Below are positions 18,581 through 27,095 of a stretch of 64,000 bases of DNA, in pieces. The notes below the pieces were generated by a model. It ran no database searches, had not been told where the DNA came from, and worked only from the letters and a program-made list of their open reading frames with translations. Positions within the stretch are counted from its first letter, which is position 1, and every line of letters begins with the position of its first letter. The DNA comes from Synechococcus sp. ATX 2A4 (GTDB lineage: Bacteria > Cyanobacteriota > Cyanobacteriia > PCC-6307 > Cyanobiaceae). Location of the stretch: the NCBI RefSeq assembly GCF_024346375.1, contig NZ_JAGQCV010000004.1, forward strand, positions 62,001 to 126,000. Direction: 5' to 3'. The translations under genes and the position numbers were made by a program.

Positions 18581-18622
18581 GGCTCTGCCCCCATCTCTCT
18601 GAGGCTCTGCCCCAACTACTGA
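18578..18622 (+). repeat. Stop-anchored tandem repeat after petA
   Basis: The petA stop TGA at 18578 starts the 14-base sequence TGAGGCTCTGCCCC, repeated exactly at 18600-18613. A third, diverged TGAG start lies at 18620. Units are therefore about 22 and 20 bases long and each begins with TGA. The array lies in the 85-base space before lgt. Confidence 0.8.
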
Positions 18623-18665
18623 GCCGTTTCTTTTGGCGCTTTTTCCCCCAGCCCTGCCGGCGGCG

Positions 18666-19529
18666 ATGTTCACCTCACCGGGGCCCCTGCTGTTTCAGCT
18701 GGGGCCTTTCTCCCTGCGGTGGTATGGCCTCCTGATCGCCATTGCGGTGCTCCTCGGCCTGATGCTCTCCACCCGGCTGGGCCGGCGGCGCGGCATTGAG
18801 CCGGCCATGATTGCCGACCTGCTGCCGATCCTGGTGCTGGCCGCCGTGCTCGGCGCCCGCCTCTATTACGTGGCCCTGGAGTGGCGCCAATATCAGCTCA
18901 ACTGGTTGGATGCCCTGGCCATCTGGCAGGGGGGCATCGCCATTCACGGTGCCTTGATCGCTGGCTCGTTGGCGGTGGTGGTGTATTGCCGCTGGCGCAA
19001 GATTTCCTTCTGGAATCTGCTTGATGTGCTTGTGCCCTCGGTGGCTCTGGGCCAGGCGATTGGCCGTTGGGGCAACTTTTTTAACTCCGAAGCCTTCGGC
19101 TTGCCCACTGATCTCCCCTGGCGGCTGTTCATTCCGGCGGTGAACCGGCCGGCCAGCTTCATCGATGAGCAGTTCTTTCACCCCACCTTTCTCTACGAAT
19201 CGCTTTGGAACCTCGCGGTGGTGGCGCTGCTCCTCACTGTGTTCCAGCTGGGCTCGCGCGGCCGCATCCTGCTGCCTGCCGGGGCGCTCAGCTGCATCTA
19301 CCTGATCAGCTATAGCCTCGGCCGCTTCTGGATCGAAGGATTGCGTCTCGATCCGCTCTGCCTGTTCTCGGTCCCCCCGTTCTGCGAGGGCGGCCTGCGC
19401 ATGGCCCAGCTGATGAGCCTGCTGCTGATCGTGGCCGGATCGATCGGTCTGATCTGTTTTTATCGCGCTGCCCGCCGCCTTCAGAGCGAGCCCATGCCCC
19501 GCGATTCTTCCCCGGGAACCAACCCTTGA
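18666..19529 (+). CDS. lgt: Prolipoprotein diacylglyceryl transferase
   Basis: A 287-residue inner-membrane enzyme that attaches diacylglycerol to the lipobox Cys of prolipoproteins. Seven membrane segments are visible. The Lgt signature appears as [19 protein letters not shown], with Arg and Asn in the catalytic region; [12 protein letters not shown] near the N-terminus and [11 protein letters not shown] are also typical. I chose the ATG at 18666; a TTG at 18633 would add 11 residues. The end overlaps the cobM start by 4 bases (TTGA). Likely clients in this window are the lipoproteins at 326, 52104 and 55136. Confidence 0.95.
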   Translation: MFTSPGPLLFQLGPFSLRWYGLLIAIAVLLGLMLSTRLGRRRGIEPAMIADLLPILVLAAVLGARLYYVALEWRQYQLNWLDALAIWQGGIAIHGALIAGSLAVVVYCRWRKISFWNLLDVLVPSVALGQAIGRWGNFFNSEAFGLPTDLPWRLFIPAVNRPASFIDEQFFHPTFLYESLWNLAVVALLLTVFQLGSRGRILLPAGALSCIYLISYSLGRFWIEGLRLDPLCLFSVPPFCEGGLRMAQLMSLLLIVAGSIGLICFYRAARRLQSEPMPRDSSPGTNP

Positions 19530-20428
19530 TCGCCTCCTCCAATCAGCCTGAAACCACCCCACCGCCTCCGCCTGAGCCGGCGGTGGTCACGATCGTGGGG
19601 GCGGGGCCCGGTGCTCCCGATCTGCTCACCCTGCGGGCGGCCCGCGCCATCGAAGCGGCCGAAGTGCTCGTTTGGACCGATTCCCTGGTGTCGCCCCAGA
19701 TCGCGGCCCTGGCTCCGGCAACTGCCGAGCGGATCCGCACCAGCACCCTCACCCTTGAGCAGGTGCTGGAGGTGCTGATCGAGCGGGCCCGCGCCGGCAA
19801 ACGGGTGGTGCGCCTGCACGATGGTGACCCCTGCCTCTACGGGGCGCTGGCGGAGCAGGTGAGCCGGCTCTCCGAAGCGGGCTTGGAGGTGGAGGTGGTG
19901 CCAGGCCTCAGCGCCTATCAGGCCACCGCGGCAGCGCTGCAGGCTGAGCTCACCATCCCTGGCCTGGTGCAGACAATTGTGCTCAGCCGGGCCTCCGGAC
20001 GCACCGGCGTGCCGGAGAAGGAATCCCTGGAGCGCCTGGCGGCCCTGGGGGCTTCCCTCTGTCTGTATCTCAGCGCCCGCCATGTGGAGGAGGTGCAACA
20101 GGTGCTGCTGCAGCATTACCCCGCCGATACCCCGGTGGCGATCGGCTACCGGGTCAGCTGGCCCGACCAATGGATCACCGTGGTGCCCCTGAGCCAGATG
20201 GCGGAAACGAGCCGCCAGCGCCAGCTGATCCGCACCACCCTTTATGTGATCAGCCCTGCCCTCAACGCCCCCCAGCAGGCCCGCTCCCACCTGTATTCCT
20301 CCGCCCACAGCCACCTGTTCCGCCCCGGTGGGACGGGGACACTCGCCGCTGCGAAGGGGCTGCCTGTCGATCAGGCCGCCAGCGACTGCGGGCAGCTGGC
20401 TGAAGCCTCCCCCGTGTCCTTGCCGTAA
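19526..20428 (+). CDS. cobM: Precorrin-4 C(11)-methyltransferase
   Basis: A 300-residue SAM-dependent tetrapyrrole methylase. The fold starts at about residue 20 with [19 protein letters not shown], followed by [16 protein letters not shown] and [20 protein letters not shown], the family's SAM and substrate loops. CobM/CbiF methylates C11 of the corrin precursor in cobalamin synthesis. The TTG start at 19526 overlaps the lgt stop; no better start exists near the fold. The last 58 bases overlap the end of the convergent FAD enzyme, so the C-terminal tail is probably non-essential. Another cobalamin gene, cobT, lies at 53208. Confidence 0.92.
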   Translation: MIASSNQPETTPPPPPEPAVVTIVGAGPGAPDLLTLRAARAIEAAEVLVWTDSLVSPQIAALAPATAERIRTSTLTLEQVLEVLIERARAGKRVVRLHDGDPCLYGALAEQVSRLSEAGLEVEVVPGLSAYQATAAALQAELTIPGLVQTIVLSRASGRTGVPEKESLERLAALGASLCLYLSARHVEEVQQVLLQHYPADTPVAIGYRVSWPDQWITVVPLSQMAETSRQRQLIRTTLYVISPALNAPQQARSHLYSSAHSHLFRPGGTGTLAAAKGLPVDQAASDCGQLAEASPVSLP

Positions 20429-21846
20429 AGCTCGGCCTCGAAACGGTCACGCTCGAAACGGCAGCCACTGCGCGCCACGATCGCCTCGAGGTCCAACGCT
20501 GCCACCCCCAGGCAGCACGTGCCTCCCGGTGAGGGCGTCACGTTGAACACGAGCCCAGGCCCGGCTTCGATCCTCACCTCCCCGAGCATCAGTTTGCGGG
20601 CCTGCTTATCGATCAGCTGGGGGCGCACCCCTCCATAGCCTTCGGCGAAGCTCAGATCGTTGAGGCTCATGCCGGGAACGATCTTGCGGACATCGCGCAG
20701 AAACAGCTGCCGCCGCAGCCAGGGCACCTCAAACAGCAGGTTGCGCACGATGTAGGCGCGGATATCGCTGTTGCCGAGCAGCTGCCACAGCACCGCCAGC
20801 ACGGCCAGATCGAGCCTGAGCACTTCGAGGAATTCAAAGAATGAGCTGAGCCGGTAGCGCTCAAGCATGGGCAGCAGCAGGGCGGTGGGGCCAAAGCGCG
20901 TCTGGCCTGGAGCCCCCACATCGGGATCGCCATGCAGCGCCGCGAAGGGCAGCTTGTCGTTCTGCACCGTGTACACCTTGCCGTTCAATCGCTCAGGCGT
21001 GAAGTAGAAGCTGCCGGCCACCGGCAGACAGGAATAGCGCAGCCCATGGCCCATGCGCTGGGCCATCAGCAGGCTGTGGGCGCCTGCGTTCACCACCACA
21101 TGTCGCGCCCGCCAGAGCTGGCGACCTGCGGCATTGCTCTGCGTCTCCACCAGAAACGTGTCGCCCGCCGGGGTGATCGTTTCCACGCGGGTGCCGAGGG
21201 CCAGATCAATGCTGCGCTTGCTTCCCGCCACAGCAGCCTGGGCCTGGCGCACAAACGCGGCGGAGAGGGCTTCGTAGTCGACGGCGGTGGTGGCCTCGCG
21301 GATGCCGATCGCCACCAGTTCCTCACTGCGTGGCAGGCCATTCACCAGAGCCACGGCTGGCTCCCAGGCGGCGATGTCCTCTTTCTCCAGCAGCTGCATC
21401 GCTGGAAAGTGAGGCGAGAAAATCTCGAAGCGCTTGCGCAGGCTGGCGCACTCCCGTTCGCCCACTCCCAACACCATCTTCGGGGTGCGGAACAGGCAGC
21501 GATCCCGATCCTCGTCCTCCAGCAGGTCGCCGAAGCGCACGACCATCTCGGCGGTGCGCTTCACCCGCAGCGCCTTCTCCAGGGTGTAGTTGGTCTCGAT
21601 GTCGCCGCAGTGGATCGTCTGGCTGTTGCTGGTGGCCTTTGAGTTCACCTGGGCCAGCTGTCCGTAGCGCTCAATCAGCGCCAGCCGCGGCAGGTCGGTG
21701 TAGCGGGCGAGCTCAAACAGCAGCGCAGTGCCGCAGACACCGCCCCCCACCACCAGCACATCCACCTCCTGTGAAGCCGAGGCAGGTGGCGACGCGCGCA
21801 GGGGGGAGTCAGGGGTCACGCGGCAGCGGCGAAACAGAGGGTGCAC
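20371..21846 (-). CDS. FAD-dependent oxidoreductase, malate:quinone oxidoreductase-like
   Basis: A 491-residue flavoprotein. The dinucleotide fold VDVLVVGGGVCGTALL (GxGxxG at residues 34-39) opens the enzyme. The following NSKATSNSQTIHCGDIETNY aligns in position with the quinone-linked malate dehydrogenase (Mqo) signature, and the length suits Mqo. The middle contains a DAO-type substrate domain and the C-terminus a second FAD contact (TPSPGGTCCLGVA). If it is Mqo, it oxidises malate to oxaloacetate and passes electrons to the quinone pool. Other DAO-family dehydrogenases (glycerol-3-phosphate or 2-hydroxyglutarate type) remain possible. Its 3' end overlaps cobM by 58 bases. Confidence 0.7.
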   Translation of the reverse strand: MHPLFRRCRVTPDSPLRASPPASASQEVDVLVVGGGVCGTALLFELARYTDLPRLALIERYGQLAQVNSKATSNSQTIHCGDIETNYTLEKALRVKRTAEMVVRFGDLLEDEDRDRCLFRTPKMVLGVGERECASLRKRFEIFSPHFPAMQLLEKEDIAAWEPAVALVNGLPRSEELVAIGIREATTAVDYEALSAAFVRQAQAAVAGSKRSIDLALGTRVETITPAGDTFLVETQSNAAGRQLWRARHVVVNAGAHSLLMAQRMGHGLRYSCLPVAGSFYFTPERLNGKVYTVQNDKLPFAALHGDPDVGAPGQTRFGPTALLLPMLERYRLSSFFEFLEVLRLDLAVLAVLWQLLGNSDIRAYIVRNLLFEVPWLRRQLFLRDVRKIVPGMSLNDLSFAEGYGGVRPQLIDKQARKLMLGEVRIEAGPGLVFNVTPSPGGTCCLGVAALDLEAIVARSGCRFERDRFEAELYGKDTGEASASCPQSLAA

Positions 21847-21898
21847 AGGCCATGTTCGCTGATCCGGTGCCGGTCAGTGAGGCCGCTGGCAGACCGCT

Positions 21899-22786
21899 TC
21901 ATCGGGCCGCAAAGAGCACGACGATGGCACCGGCGAGCATCACCGCGGCGGCGGGCAGCCGCAGCGCGCCCCGCGGTTCACCCAGCAGCGTGACGCCTGC
22001 CGTGGCACTCATCAATGTGCTCAGGCGCTTGATGGCGATCACATGCACCACGGCGGTCTGGCGCAGCGCCTCCATCTGGCAGACCATGCCCACGGCGCCG
22101 GCCAGGCCGCAGAGCAGCACCAGCAGCAGTACCCCCTGAGGCGTCGCCCCCGGGGCCGGTAGGGCGGTGCTTCCGCCTTGACTGGTGAGTTCTGGGGCTA
22201 GCAGCGGCATGGCCACCACCAGGTTGAACAGCACCACCCAGGTGAGCGAGCCGCCGGCGCTCACCCCCACTTTGTCGAAGGCGGCGCCAAGGCCCCACAG
22301 CACCGCCACCACGAGCATCGAGCGTGCCCCCGGACTGCTCAGCAGGGGAAGGCCGCCGCCGGTGCCGCGGCCCAGCAGCAGCGCCCCCAGCACCAGCAGC
22401 GCCACGCCCGTAAACGCCGCCGGCGCTGGCCGCTCCCCCAGCAGCCACCAGCCACTGAACAGCAGCACCAGCGGTGAGAGGTTGATCAGCGGCAGCACCA
22501 GGCTGAGGTCGCCGCGGGCGAGGGCGCGCCCGTAGGCCCAGAAGGCCAGGGCGTTCACCAGTCCCCCGGCGGCCAGGGCCAGCAGGAGGCGGCTGCCATC
22601 GCTGGGTGCGCCGGCGCCGGCCAGCAGCAGCCACGGCAGGGTCAGTGCGGCACTGACCAGGCAGCTGAGGCCCATCACCCGCGCCGCTGTCCAGCCGCTG
22701 CGTTGCAGCAGGCGGCGGATGGCCAGGTCGCGGCCGCTTTCGCAGCAGGCCGTGAGCAGGGCCAGGGCGGGCCAGGGGAGCAGCAA
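21899..22786 (-). CDS. DMT superfamily (EamA) transporter
   Basis: A 295-residue membrane protein with ten hydrophobic segments in two five-helix repeats, the EamA/RhaT layout. The first repeat ends around GLVNALAFWAYGRALARGDLSLVLPL and the second around LCGLAGAVGMVCQMEALRQTAVVHV, each with the family's Ala/Gly-rich helix and the conserved position before the last helix pair. Members export amino acids or other metabolites; the substrate is unknown. It is transcribed towards the FAD enzyme on the same strand (52 bases upstream of it) and divergent from tRNA-Val. Confidence 0.87.
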   Translation of the reverse strand: MLLPWPALALLTACCESGRDLAIRRLLQRSGWTAARVMGLSCLVSAALTLPWLLLAGAGAPSDGSRLLLALAAGGLVNALAFWAYGRALARGDLSLVLPLINLSPLVLLFSGWWLLGERPAPAAFTGVALLVLGALLLGRGTGGGLPLLSSPGARSMLVVAVLWGLGAAFDKVGVSAGGSLTWVVLFNLVVAMPLLAPELTSQGGSTALPAPGATPQGVLLLVLLCGLAGAVGMVCQMEALRQTAVVHVIAIKRLSTLMSATAGVTLLGEPRGALRLPAAAVMLAGAIVVLFAAR

Positions 22787-22822
22787 AGGGAGCTTGGTGG
22801 TGGAAGGAGGTGGCCGGGTGGG

Positions 22823-22850
22823 TTGGGTGGTGCCGCCCGTGTTTTAAGAT
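22823..22850 (+). promoter_or_regulatory. Possible sigma-70-type promoter of tRNA-Val
   Basis: TAAGAT at 22845-22850 is a good -10 match, with a weak -35 (TTGGGT, 22823-22828) at a spacing of 16. The tRNA begins 10 bases after the -10, so transcription would start close to or at the mature 5' end. This is a pattern-based suggestion only. Confidence 0.35.
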
Positions 22851-22860
22851 CCAGGGGTGC

Positions 22861-22932
<72 letters not shown>

Positions 22933-23322
22933 TCAACTTTTTGCTCCTTGGCCTCACCTTGCGTGCCAAGGTTTGATGTCAAAGCGAGTAAAACTCGCGC
23001 CGTTGGTCTCGATCTGCCTGCTTGATCTGCCTGTCCAATGGGCCAGTAAAAGTTTGCTTTGTGCTCCCGTCAGTGTTATCAATTTGGCGCAGATATTAGT
23101 CATGGCGGGTGCATTTATTGTGCCGTTCCTTTTTGATCGACAGAAAGATGTTGTCCTCAGCGGGGGCGGCCTGGTTTGAGTTGTCGTCAGCAGCACAGGC
23201 CGCTGAATCTCAGCTCCAATGCTTAAGAACAGTTAAACGCGGTGTCCTGGTGACTCGGTTTACTTCAAAAAATCCACCCTCTGCTACCTTCTGCGCAGGA
23301 GCCCAAGGCAAGATCACCTTTC
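22933..23322. other. Gene-poor, AT-richer stretch between tRNA-Val and the type I secretion operon
   Basis: These 390 bases are visibly richer in A and T than the neighbouring genes. They contain a hairpin CCTTGGC/GCCAAGG with a 12-base loop (22946-22971, followed by TTTG), a short perfect inverted repeat GCGAGT-AAA-ACTCGC (22984-22998), and poly-A/T runs such as CTTCAAAAAATCC at about 23263. The longest readable frame (22973-23179, 68 codons) has no recognisable family and no ribosome binding site, so I do not call it. The stretch probably holds the tRNA end and the promoter and leader of the secretion operon. Confidence 0.6.
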
Positions 23323-24147
23323 ATGCTCTCCAGTGCCAGTGATCTCGCTGCAGCCCGAAGTCCCTCACCTGAGTTGTCCGGAGTGACCACGGGCTTCTCC
23401 GGAGCTTCTAATGGCTTACCTGTGATCACCACAGGGTCGATTCTGGAGCCGTTGACGCCCTCCCTCCGTTCAAGCCTGGCGCGCCATGGTCTGCTGCTGC
23501 CGCTGCTGCGCCAGACCGTGATCGCTGCAGCGGTGGAGAGCATTGAGCTCAGCAGTGAAGAGCAGCAACAAGCTCTCCGCGAGTGGTGTGGGCGTCATGG
23601 GCTGCGCTCCGCAGAAGCGCTGCAGGCCCACCTGGCGATCCATGCCCTCAGTGAAGCTGATGCCGCCTGGCAGGCCGAATTGCCCCTCCGCATCGAGAAG
23701 CACTGCGAGATCCACTTCAGCCATCGGGCGGAGCAGCGTTTTCTGGCTCGCAAAGGGGAGCTGGATCAGGTGGTTTACAGCCTGTTGCGGGTGGAGGATC
23801 CCGCCCTGGCCCGGGAGCTCTATCTGCGCATCGCGGAGGGTGAAACCGATTTCGCCGCTTTGGCGGCCATTTTTGCCTTGGGCCCGGAGCGCTCCACCCG
23901 GGGTGTGGTGGGCCCCCTGCCGCTGCTGCAGGCCCACCCACGCCTGGCCCAGGCCCTGCGCACCTCCCGCCCGGGGCAGTTGCTGCCACCACTGAACATC
24001 GAGCAGTGGTGGCTGGTGGTGCGTCTGGAGCAGCTGCACCCCGCCAGCTTCGACGACGCCATGCGTCAGCGCATGGCCCGGGAGCTCTTCGATGCCTGGG
24101 TTGAAGAAGACGTCGCTCAACAGCTCTCCGGCCGCGCCACCCCATGA
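23323..24147 (+). CDS. Parvulin-type peptidyl-prolyl isomerase-like protein
   Basis: A 274-residue protein with a SurA/PrsA-like layout. An alpha-helical N-terminal chaperone part (about 45-135, PLLRQTVIAAAVESIELSSEEQQQAL) precedes a rotamase-like domain (about 140-255) with FAALAAIFALGPERSTRGVVGPLPL. No signal peptide is evident, so it may act inside the cell, perhaps keeping the substrate export-competent. It is first in a tight operon: its end overlaps the HlyB-like start by 4 bases (ATGA). PPIase genes beside type I exporters are known in cyanobacteria. Isomerase activity is not assured from sequence. Confidence 0.8.
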   Translation: MLSSASDLAAARSPSPELSGVTTGFSGASNGLPVITTGSILEPLTPSLRSSLARHGLLLPLLRQTVIAAAVESIELSSEEQQQALREWCGRHGLRSAEALQAHLAIHALSEADAAWQAELPLRIEKHCEIHFSHRAEQRFLARKGELDQVVYSLLRVEDPALARELYLRIAEGETDFAALAAIFALGPERSTRGVVGPLPLLQAHPRLAQALRTSRPGQLLPPLNIEQWWLVVRLEQLHPASFDDAMRQRMARELFDAWVEEDVAQQLSGRATP

Positions 24148-27095
24148 CCCAGGCCATCCCCACATCGCTGGCGGTGCTGCTAAAGGCGGCTCCCTTCCAG
24201 CTCCTGTCGCCGGCGGCACGGGCGCGCCTGCTGGAGGCGGCCAGCCTGCAGCGCTTCGAACTCGGCCAGACCCTCAGCAGCGCCGATGCGATTGGCCAAT
24301 GGGTGTTGCTGGTGGTCGAAGGCGAAGCCCGCCTGCTCGGCGAGCATGATGGCCGACCGTTCACGCTGGAGCGGTTGGGCAGCGGCCAGCTGATCGGGCT
24401 GGCGTCCCTGCTCCGCGCCCAGGGCTGTGAGCAGGTCAGTGCGGCCACCCCAATGGTGGTGGCGGCGATTCCTGATGCCGTCATGCTTGAGCTGGTGCTG
24501 CAGGAAGAGCCCTTTCGCCGCTGGTGCGCAGAGCACCTCTGGACGGCTGAACTGCACGCCCTGCTGCAGCACAGCGATGCGAGCGATCCTTCCGCCGGTG
24601 CCTTCGATCCCGCGCTCTGGCGGCAGCGGCTCGAACGGTTGCGGTCCCTGTCCCGCGGCATGTCCCCTGGCGTCGGCGATCCCAGGGCCCGGCTGGAGTC
24701 GGGCGAACGGCTGGTCGTGGGCAGCGCCAATGTGGCTGGCTTTGAACTGGGCGATCCCCTGCGCGATGGACCGCTGCCCCAGCCCCGGCCGCCCCTGCCG
24801 CTGCGGCTGATCGCCCTGGATCACGCGGCCGATGGGCATGCGGCTGCGGAAGCGTCCGGCACCGGCGAGGCCAGCGGCAGCGAGGTGGCAACGGCAGCGG
24901 GCCAATCCCCCCTGCCCACCAGCCTCGACCTCGGCCAGGTCATGCCGTCGCGCGGCATGGCGCTGGTACGGGCCCGCGGCCAGATGGAGGAAACCCTGGC
25001 CTGCTTCCAGATGCTGGCCAAGCTGCTGGAACTGCCCTACCGGCGGGATGCGATCGAGAAGGTGCTGCGGGATCGCTTGCGGCGTGGCCAGGCCCCCGAC
25101 CTGCAGCTGGTCGGCCAGATCGCCTCGATGCTTGGCCTGCTCGTCACCGGCGCCCGGGTCCAGACGGCCTCTGCCACCCGGCTGATCACCCCGTGCCTCG
25201 TGGCATGGAAGGACAGCTTTGCGATCGTGACCTCCAGCAACGCCAGCGGCCTGCAGCTGGCGTCTCCCGCCGAGGGCTGGGTGAGCCTCACCCCCGCCGA
25301 GCTCACGGAGATCTATCCCGAAGGGCTGGAGCTGCTGTTGCTGGAGCGCAGCACCAGCACGCCGGATCAGACGTTCGGGCCGGGCTGGTTCTGGCCGGCC
25401 CTGCGCCGCTACCGCGGCATGTTGATGCAGGTGCTGCTGGCCTCGTTTGTGGTCCAGCTGTTCAGCCTGGCCAATCCCCTGCTGATCCAGGTGATCATCG
25501 ACAAGGTGATTGCCCAGCGCAGCCTCGACACGCTGCAGATCCTGGGCATGGCCCTGGTGGTGGTCACCCTGATGGAAGGGGTGATCGGCAGCCTGCGCAC
25601 CTTTCTGTTCACCGATACCACCAATCGCATCGATCTCCGGCTTGGCGCTGAGGTGATCGACCACCTGTTGCGCCTGCCGCTGGGCTATTTCGACAAGCGG
25701 CCGGTGGGGGAACTCGGCACCCGGATTGCCGAGCTGGAGAAGATCCGCAACTTCCTCACCGGCCAGGCGTTGATCACCCTCCTCGATGCAGCCTTCTCGG
25801 TGATTTACATCATCGTGATGGCATTTTATAGCTGGCTGCTCACGATCATCGCCCTGGCGGTGCTGCCGATTCAGATCGCCATCACCCTGCTGGGCGCACC
25901 GCTGTTCCGCCGCCAATACCGCCAATCGGCCGAAGAGAATGCCCGCACCCAGAGCCACCTTGTGGAGGTGCTCACTGGCATTCAGACGGTGAAGGCCCAG
26001 AACGTGGAGATGGTGAGCCGTTGGAAATGGCAGGACCTCTACGCCAGGTACATCTCGCGTACCTTCGAGAAAACAATCACCGGCACGGCGCTCAATGAAA
26101 GCAGCCAGGTGCTGCAGAAGCTCTCTCAGTTGCTGGTGCTCTGGGTGGGTGCCTCGCTGGTGCTGCAGGGCGAGCTCACGCTCGGCCAGTTGATCGCCTT
26201 TCGCATCATCAGCGGTTACGTCACCCAGCCGCTGCTGCGGCTCTCCAGCATCTGGCAGAACATCCAGGAGCTGCGGGTGTCGTTCGAGCGGCTGGCCGAT
26301 GTGGTGGACACCCCGGAGGAATCCAGCAGCGCCGATCGCGCCAACATCCCCCTGCCTCCGATCGAAGGGGATGTGGTGTTCGAGAACGTGTCCTTCCAGT
26401 TCAATCCCGGCACCCCTGAGGTGCTCAGCCATATCGATCTGCATGTGCCACCGGGCACCTTTGTTGGGGTGGTGGGCCAGAGCGGCAGTGGCAAGAGCAC
26501 GTTGATGAAGCTCCTGCCCCGGCTCTACGCCCCCAGCCAGGGCCGAATTCTGGTCGACAGGTATGACATCGACAAGGTGGAGTTGTATTCCCTGCGCCGC
26601 CAGATTGGCATCGTGCCTCAAGATCCACTGCTCTTCTCCGGCACGATCAGCGAAAACATCAGCCTCACCAATCCCGATGCTTCCAGTGATTCGATTGTCT
26701 CTGCCGCGCGTATCGCCGTGGCCCACGATTTCATCATGGAGCTTCCTTCCGGCTACAGCACGGCGGTGGGGGAACGGGGCGCCTCCCTCTCCGGCGGTCA
26801 GCGGCAGCGCATCGCCATCGCCCGCACCTTGCTGAGCAACCCAAAACTGCTGGTGATGGATGAAGCCACCAGTGCCCTCGATTACGACACCGAGCGCCGT
26901 GTGTGCGACAACTTGCGCGAGACGATGCAGGAATGCACCGTGTTCTTCATCACCCACCGCCTCACCACCATCCGCCGCGCCGACATGATCGTGATGATGC
27001 ACGACGGGGCCATCGTTGAAACGGGCACCCACGACGAGCTCATGCAATTGAAGGGCCGCTATTACGCCCTCTACCGCCAGCAGGAGGCCAATTGA
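24144..27095 (+). CDS. Type I secretion ABC transporter, HlyB-like, with degenerate cyclic-nucleotide-binding and C39-like domains
   Basis: A 983-residue exporter. Residues 20-145 resemble a cyclic-nucleotide-binding domain, but the phosphate-binding cassette is changed (IGLASLL where FGE-type is expected, no following Arg). Residues 280-410 resemble a C39 peptidase: ACFQMLAKLL near 287 and TPCLVAWKDSFAIV near 350, where the catalytic His position reads SF, so cleavage is unlikely. Six membrane helices start near 423. The ATPase has Walker A GQSGSGKST (about 777), signature LSGGQRQR, Walker B LLVMDEATSALD and switch His FITHRLT. Synechocystis S-layer exporter Sll1180 is the nearest type I can name. 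The start overlaps the PPIase gene. Confidence 0.92.
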   Translation: MTQAIPTSLAVLLKAAPFQLLSPAARARLLEAASLQRFELGQTLSSADAIGQWVLLVVEGEARLLGEHDGRPFTLERLGSGQLIGLASLLRAQGCEQVSAATPMVVAAIPDAVMLELVLQEEPFRRWCAEHLWTAELHALLQHSDASDPSAGAFDPALWRQRLERLRSLSRGMSPGVGDPRARLESGERLVVGSANVAGFELGDPLRDGPLPQPRPPLPLRLIALDHAADGHAAAEASGTGEASGSEVATAAGQSPLPTSLDLGQVMPSRGMALVRARGQMEETLACFQMLAKLLELPYRRDAIEKVLRDRLRRGQAPDLQLVGQIASMLGLLVTGARVQTASATRLITPCLVAWKDSFAIVTSSNASGLQLASPAEGWVSLTPAELTEIYPEGLELLLLERSTSTPDQTFGPGWFWPALRRYRGMLMQVLLASFVVQLFSLANPLLIQVIIDKVIAQRSLDTLQILGMALVVVTLMEGVIGSLRTFLFTDTTNRIDLRLGAEVIDHLLRLPLGYFDKRPVGELGTRIAELEKIRNFLTGQALITLLDAAFSVIYIIVMAFYSWLLTIIALAVLPIQIAITLLGAPLFRRQYRQSAEENARTQSHLVEVLTGIQTVKAQNVEMVSRWKWQDLYARYISRTFEKTITGTALNESSQVLQKLSQLLVLWVGASLVLQGELTLGQLIAFRIISGYVTQPLLRLSSIWQNIQELRVSFERLADVVDTPEESSSADRANIPLPPIEGDVVFENVSFQFNPGTPEVLSHIDLHVPPGTFVGVVGQSGSGKSTLMKLLPRLYAPSQGRILVDRYDIDKVELYSLRRQIGIVPQDPLLFSGTISENISLTNPDASSDSIVSAARIAVAHDFIMELPSGYSTAVGERGASLSGGQRQRIAIARTLLSNPKLLVMDEATSALDYDTERRVCDNLRETMQECTVFFITHRLTTIRRADMIVMMHDGAIVETGTHDELMQLKGRYYALYRQQEAN

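Noticed and set aside
22973-23179. Small open frame after tRNA-Val (68 codons, partly hydrophobic)
   Set aside because: No ribosome binding site, no recognisable family, and the composition is that of the AT-richer spacer. Not supported enough to call.
24180-27047. A 955-codon open frame on the minus strand opposite the HlyB-like exporter
   Set aside because: It mirrors the exporter exactly and is His/Gln/Gly-rich, the usual shadow of a high-GC gene. It has no recognisable domain.
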